From VRUE01 sp963715455 (GTDB taxonomy: Bacteria; Actinomycetota; Thermoleophilia; Solirubrobacterales; 70-9): a stretch of DNA of 64,000 nucleotides. The stretch covers positions 1,612,001-1,676,000 of the forward strand of contig OY970245.1 of NCBI GenBank assembly GCA_963715455.1. The letters are read 5' to 3'. Made by a program: the position numbers and the translations under genes. The notes beneath the pieces are model-generated. The model searched no databases and was not told where the DNA came from. It was given only the letters and a program-made list of their open reading frames with translations. Shown piece after piece: positions 62,352 to 64,000 of this stretch; positions within the stretch are counted from its first letter, which is position 1; the number at the start of each line of letters is the position of its first letter.

Positions 62352-62725
62352 GCCAGCACCTTGGCTGCCTTGGCGCTGTCGGCGTAGAACTCGCCACGCA
62401 CGATTTTGCCATCGGCGAACTTGATCAGGTGGGCGAACGGCGACTCGAAGCTGCCCCCGTCGTTGCCCGCCCGTTGTGTGCCGCGCACCACGACCCACTC
62501 GCCGGCGTCGATGAACTCCTCCGGCTCGACGCTGAACGACGACCAGTAGCTGGGGATCTGGGCGAAGTTCCCGATGATCGCGTCGCGGCCATGCGTTTCG
62601 CCACCGAGCGGTAGCTCGTCCGAGGTCAGCCAGGTGCCGTCCTCGGCCATCATCTCCTTCAGGGCTTCGAGGTCTCCGCGGCCGAAGGCCTCGTAGGCGG
62701 ATCGGGCTGTGTCGAGATTCGACAT
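62348..62725 (-). CDS. SnoaL/NTF2-like protein
   Basis: 125 residues, alpha+beta cone fold by pattern: TARSAYEAFGRGDLEALKEMMAEDGTW, then GGETHGRDAI and FAHLIKFADGKIVRGEFYAD. Members range from cyclases to small-molecule-binding proteins, so function is open. GGAGGA ribosome-binding site upstream of the ATG. Confidence 0.82.
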   Translation of the reverse strand: MSNLDTARSAYEAFGRGDLEALKEMMAEDGTWLTSDELPLGGETHGRDAIIGNFAQIPSYWSSFSVEPEEFIDAGEWVVVRGTQRAGNDGGSFESPFAHLIKFADGKIVRGEFYADSAKAAKVLA

Positions 62726-62810
62726 CGTTCCTCCTCTGTTGCGCCCCGCCTCGAGTTCAAGCTACTCGCGGCCATTGCTATGCGCAAGGCGCCTTAACTA
62801 ACCTGCCGGG

Positions 62811-63548
62811 ATGGCAATCGACGTCGGCGAGGCGACCTTCGAGAGCGAGGTAGTCGAGCGCTCGCGCACGCTCCCGGTGGTCGTCGACTTCTGGGCCGAG
62901 TGGTGCGGTCCGTGTCGCACTCTCACCCCCGCGTTGGAGGCCGCCGAGGCGACTCGCGGTGGGAAAGTCGTGCTCGCCAAGATCGACGTCGATGCCAACC
63001 AGGCGCTGGCGGCGCGCTTCGGCGTGCAGGGCATTCCAGCGGTGAAGGCCTTCCGCGATGGCGTCGTCGTCGACGAGTTCGTCGGCGCTGTGCCCAAAGA
63101 CAAAGTCGAAGCACTCTTCAACAGTCTCGTTCCCTCGCGCGCCGACGAGTTGCTGGTCGCTGGCGATGAGCTCTCGCTGCGCGAGGCAGCCGAGCTGGAG
63201 CCAAGCCGCGCCGATATCGCCGTGGCCCTGGCCAAGGCCCGTCTCGAGCGCGGAGCGGAGCAGGAGGCGCTTGAAGCGGTCGAAGGCCACGAGGGCGATT
63301 TCGCCGCCGCCGGCATCGCCGCTCACGTTCAGCTCTCAAAGCAAGGCGCGGCGCCCGAGGCCTTTGCAGCGCTCACCCGCGGCGACCACTCGGCCGCCCT
63401 CGACGCCCTGCTTGCTGCGATCCCCGACGCCGATGAGGAGACCCGCGAGCTGCTGCGCTGCGCCGCGATCGGCGTGCTCAGCGACCTCGACCCCGGCGAC
63501 CCCACCGCAATGAAATACCGCCGCCGCCTATCCACCGCCCTCTACTAA
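62811..63548 (+). CDS. Thioredoxin-like co-chaperone (YbbN/CnoX type)
   Basis: 245 residues. N-terminal thioredoxin domain with active site WAEWCGPCRTL and cis-Pro GIPAV, so redox-competent by motif. The C-terminal ~130 residues are helical TPR-like repeats (ALAKARLERGAEQEALEAV and similar), as in YbbN/CnoX proteins that protect substrates for GroEL. Cytoplasmic. Confidence 0.88.
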   Translation: MAIDVGEATFESEVVERSRTLPVVVDFWAEWCGPCRTLTPALEAAEATRGGKVVLAKIDVDANQALAARFGVQGIPAVKAFRDGVVVDEFVGAVPKDKVEALFNSLVPSRADELLVAGDELSLREAAELEPSRADIAVALAKARLERGAEQEALEAVEGHEGDFAAAGIAAHVQLSKQGAAPEAFAALTRGDHSAALDALLAAIPDADEETRELLRCAAIGVLSDLDPGDPTAMKYRRRLSTALY

Positions 63549-63558
63549 CCGTCGCCAT

Positions 63559-63609
63559 CGCTGACTTTGTACTTCTTCGCCGCAATGGCGAGCAAAGACA
63601 AAGTCAGCG
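63559..63609. repeat. Nested palindrome between convergent genes
   Basis: Outer arms CGCTGACTTTGT/ACAAAGTCAGCG (12 bp perfect) around an inner TCGCC-gcaat-GGCGA hairpin. The right arm overlaps the stop codon of the DUF559-like gene. Confidence 0.65.
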
Positions 63610-64000
63610 CTGGGAGTGGGAGGCAAGATGCAGTTCACGGCGGCGCTGGTCGAGAAGACGCCGGAGTTGGCTAGCAACTGCCTTCGGTTCGCGAGCCAGG
63701 CGAATGCCAGTGATGCGGACCATCTCGATGCCGGCAAGCTTCAGGTTCTCTTGTCGGATGCGATCCGCCTCGAAGGCTGTGGGCGTTCCGTGGTAGTCGT
63801 AGGTATCGAGTTCGACCGCGAAGCGCTCGTTCGGCCAGTAGGCGTCCAGCTCGTAGCCCTCGATGTAGAGGTTCATCGAAGGCTGGGGCAGCCCATTGCG
63901 TCGCACCAGCTCGATGAAGCGGCGCTCCAGCCCTGAGCGGGTGAATGCCGCGGGGCGGTGGATTTCCAGTGCCGTCCGCAGCCGCGCTACTCCCCTAAAG
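63604..64000 (-). CDS. DUF559-type endonuclease-fold protein, 5' part outside window
   Basis: The frame is open to the right edge, so a GTG at 63906 is probably internal. Visible residues include FTRSGLERRFIELVRR, then YELDAYWPNERFAVELDTYDYHG, with the D...ExD pattern and aromatic spacing of the restriction-endonuclease-like DUF559 fold, and RIRQENLKLAGIEMVRIT. In Thermoleophilia such domains commonly form the C-terminal part of AbiEi-like proteins; the N-terminal part needed to decide this lies beyond the window. Confidence 0.7.
   Translation of the reverse strand, partial: FRGVARLRTALEIHRPAAFTRSGLERRFIELVRRNGLPQPSMNLYIEGYELDAYWPNERFAVELDTYDYHGTPTAFEADRIRQENLKLAGIEMVRITGIRLAREPKAVASQLRRLLDQRRRELHLASHSQR

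Overview
The window is a high-GC bacterial chromosome segment with many GTG and TTG starts. It most likely comes from an actinobacterium of the class Thermoleophilia (Solirubrobacterales-like). This placement is an inference from the gene content: a collagen-like G-X-Y protein, large secreted proteins with Cys/Lys/Arg-rich tails, a fused hisIE, PhoH-YbeY-Era, and an N-terminally extended NAD-type malic enzyme. No rRNA, tRNA or CRISPR array was seen.

Layout. 1-10.2 kb is housekeeping, all on the + strand: prmA (5' cut), a DUF2269-like membrane protein, murI, a small secreted Cys-rich protein, yqeY, phoH-ybeY-era, a class III nucleotide cyclase, then hisIE-trpE-trpG-trpD. 10.2-37.0 kb is an accessory, secretion-dedicated region. 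It holds seven intact tandem paralogs (eight with the diverged member at 2.1 kb) of an exported protein of about 240 residues with eight conserved cysteines. It also holds at least two broken paralogs, a CDS-less fossil, two decayed IS3-type elements, a duplicated trpD tail, two copies of a two-gene cassette (about 1200 aa and 930 aa exported proteins joined by ATGA overlaps), and a collagen-like protein. 37-64 kb is housekeeping again: polA (-), a small two-gene operon, a CotH-like protein (-), malic enzyme and a sugar epimerase, a lipoprotein and a probable PPi-type phosphofructokinase (-), a methyltransferase, trpF-trpB-trpA plus a 48-residue membrane protein (-), an M28 peptidase, an HtrA protease (-), trpC (-), a DMT permease, a flavoprotein (-), rpsA-coaE-slt-MFS, an XRE regulator (-), a DoxX protein (-), uvrB, a SnoaL-like protein (-), a thioredoxin-like co-chaperone, and a cut DUF559-type protein (-).

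The strongest unexplained signals are two. First, each 8-Cys paralog carries the same architecture: a sigma70-like promoter, a covarying stem-loop placed almost at the mRNA 5' end followed by a conserved CCAACCGTAAT-type box, often a second stem overlapping the ribosome-binding site, a GC-rich signal peptide, a mature part that switches to AT-rich codons with abundant TTA leucine, and a 3' stem-loop of variable sequence. Second, a palindromic element with a variable long outer stem, a 6-bp inner stem and an identical 12-nt loop (CTCCCCGCTGTT) lies inside prmA in frame and again exactly at the trpB/trpA junction, where it supplies the overlapping stop and start codons. Several other nested palindromes with unrelated stems sit between genes.

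The tryptophan pathway is complete (E, G, D, F, B, A, C) but split over three loci. The 8-Cys proteins, the two large cassettes and the collagen-like protein are all predicted to be exported, so the 10-37 kb region probably builds or decorates the cell surface. Its function is not known from sequence.
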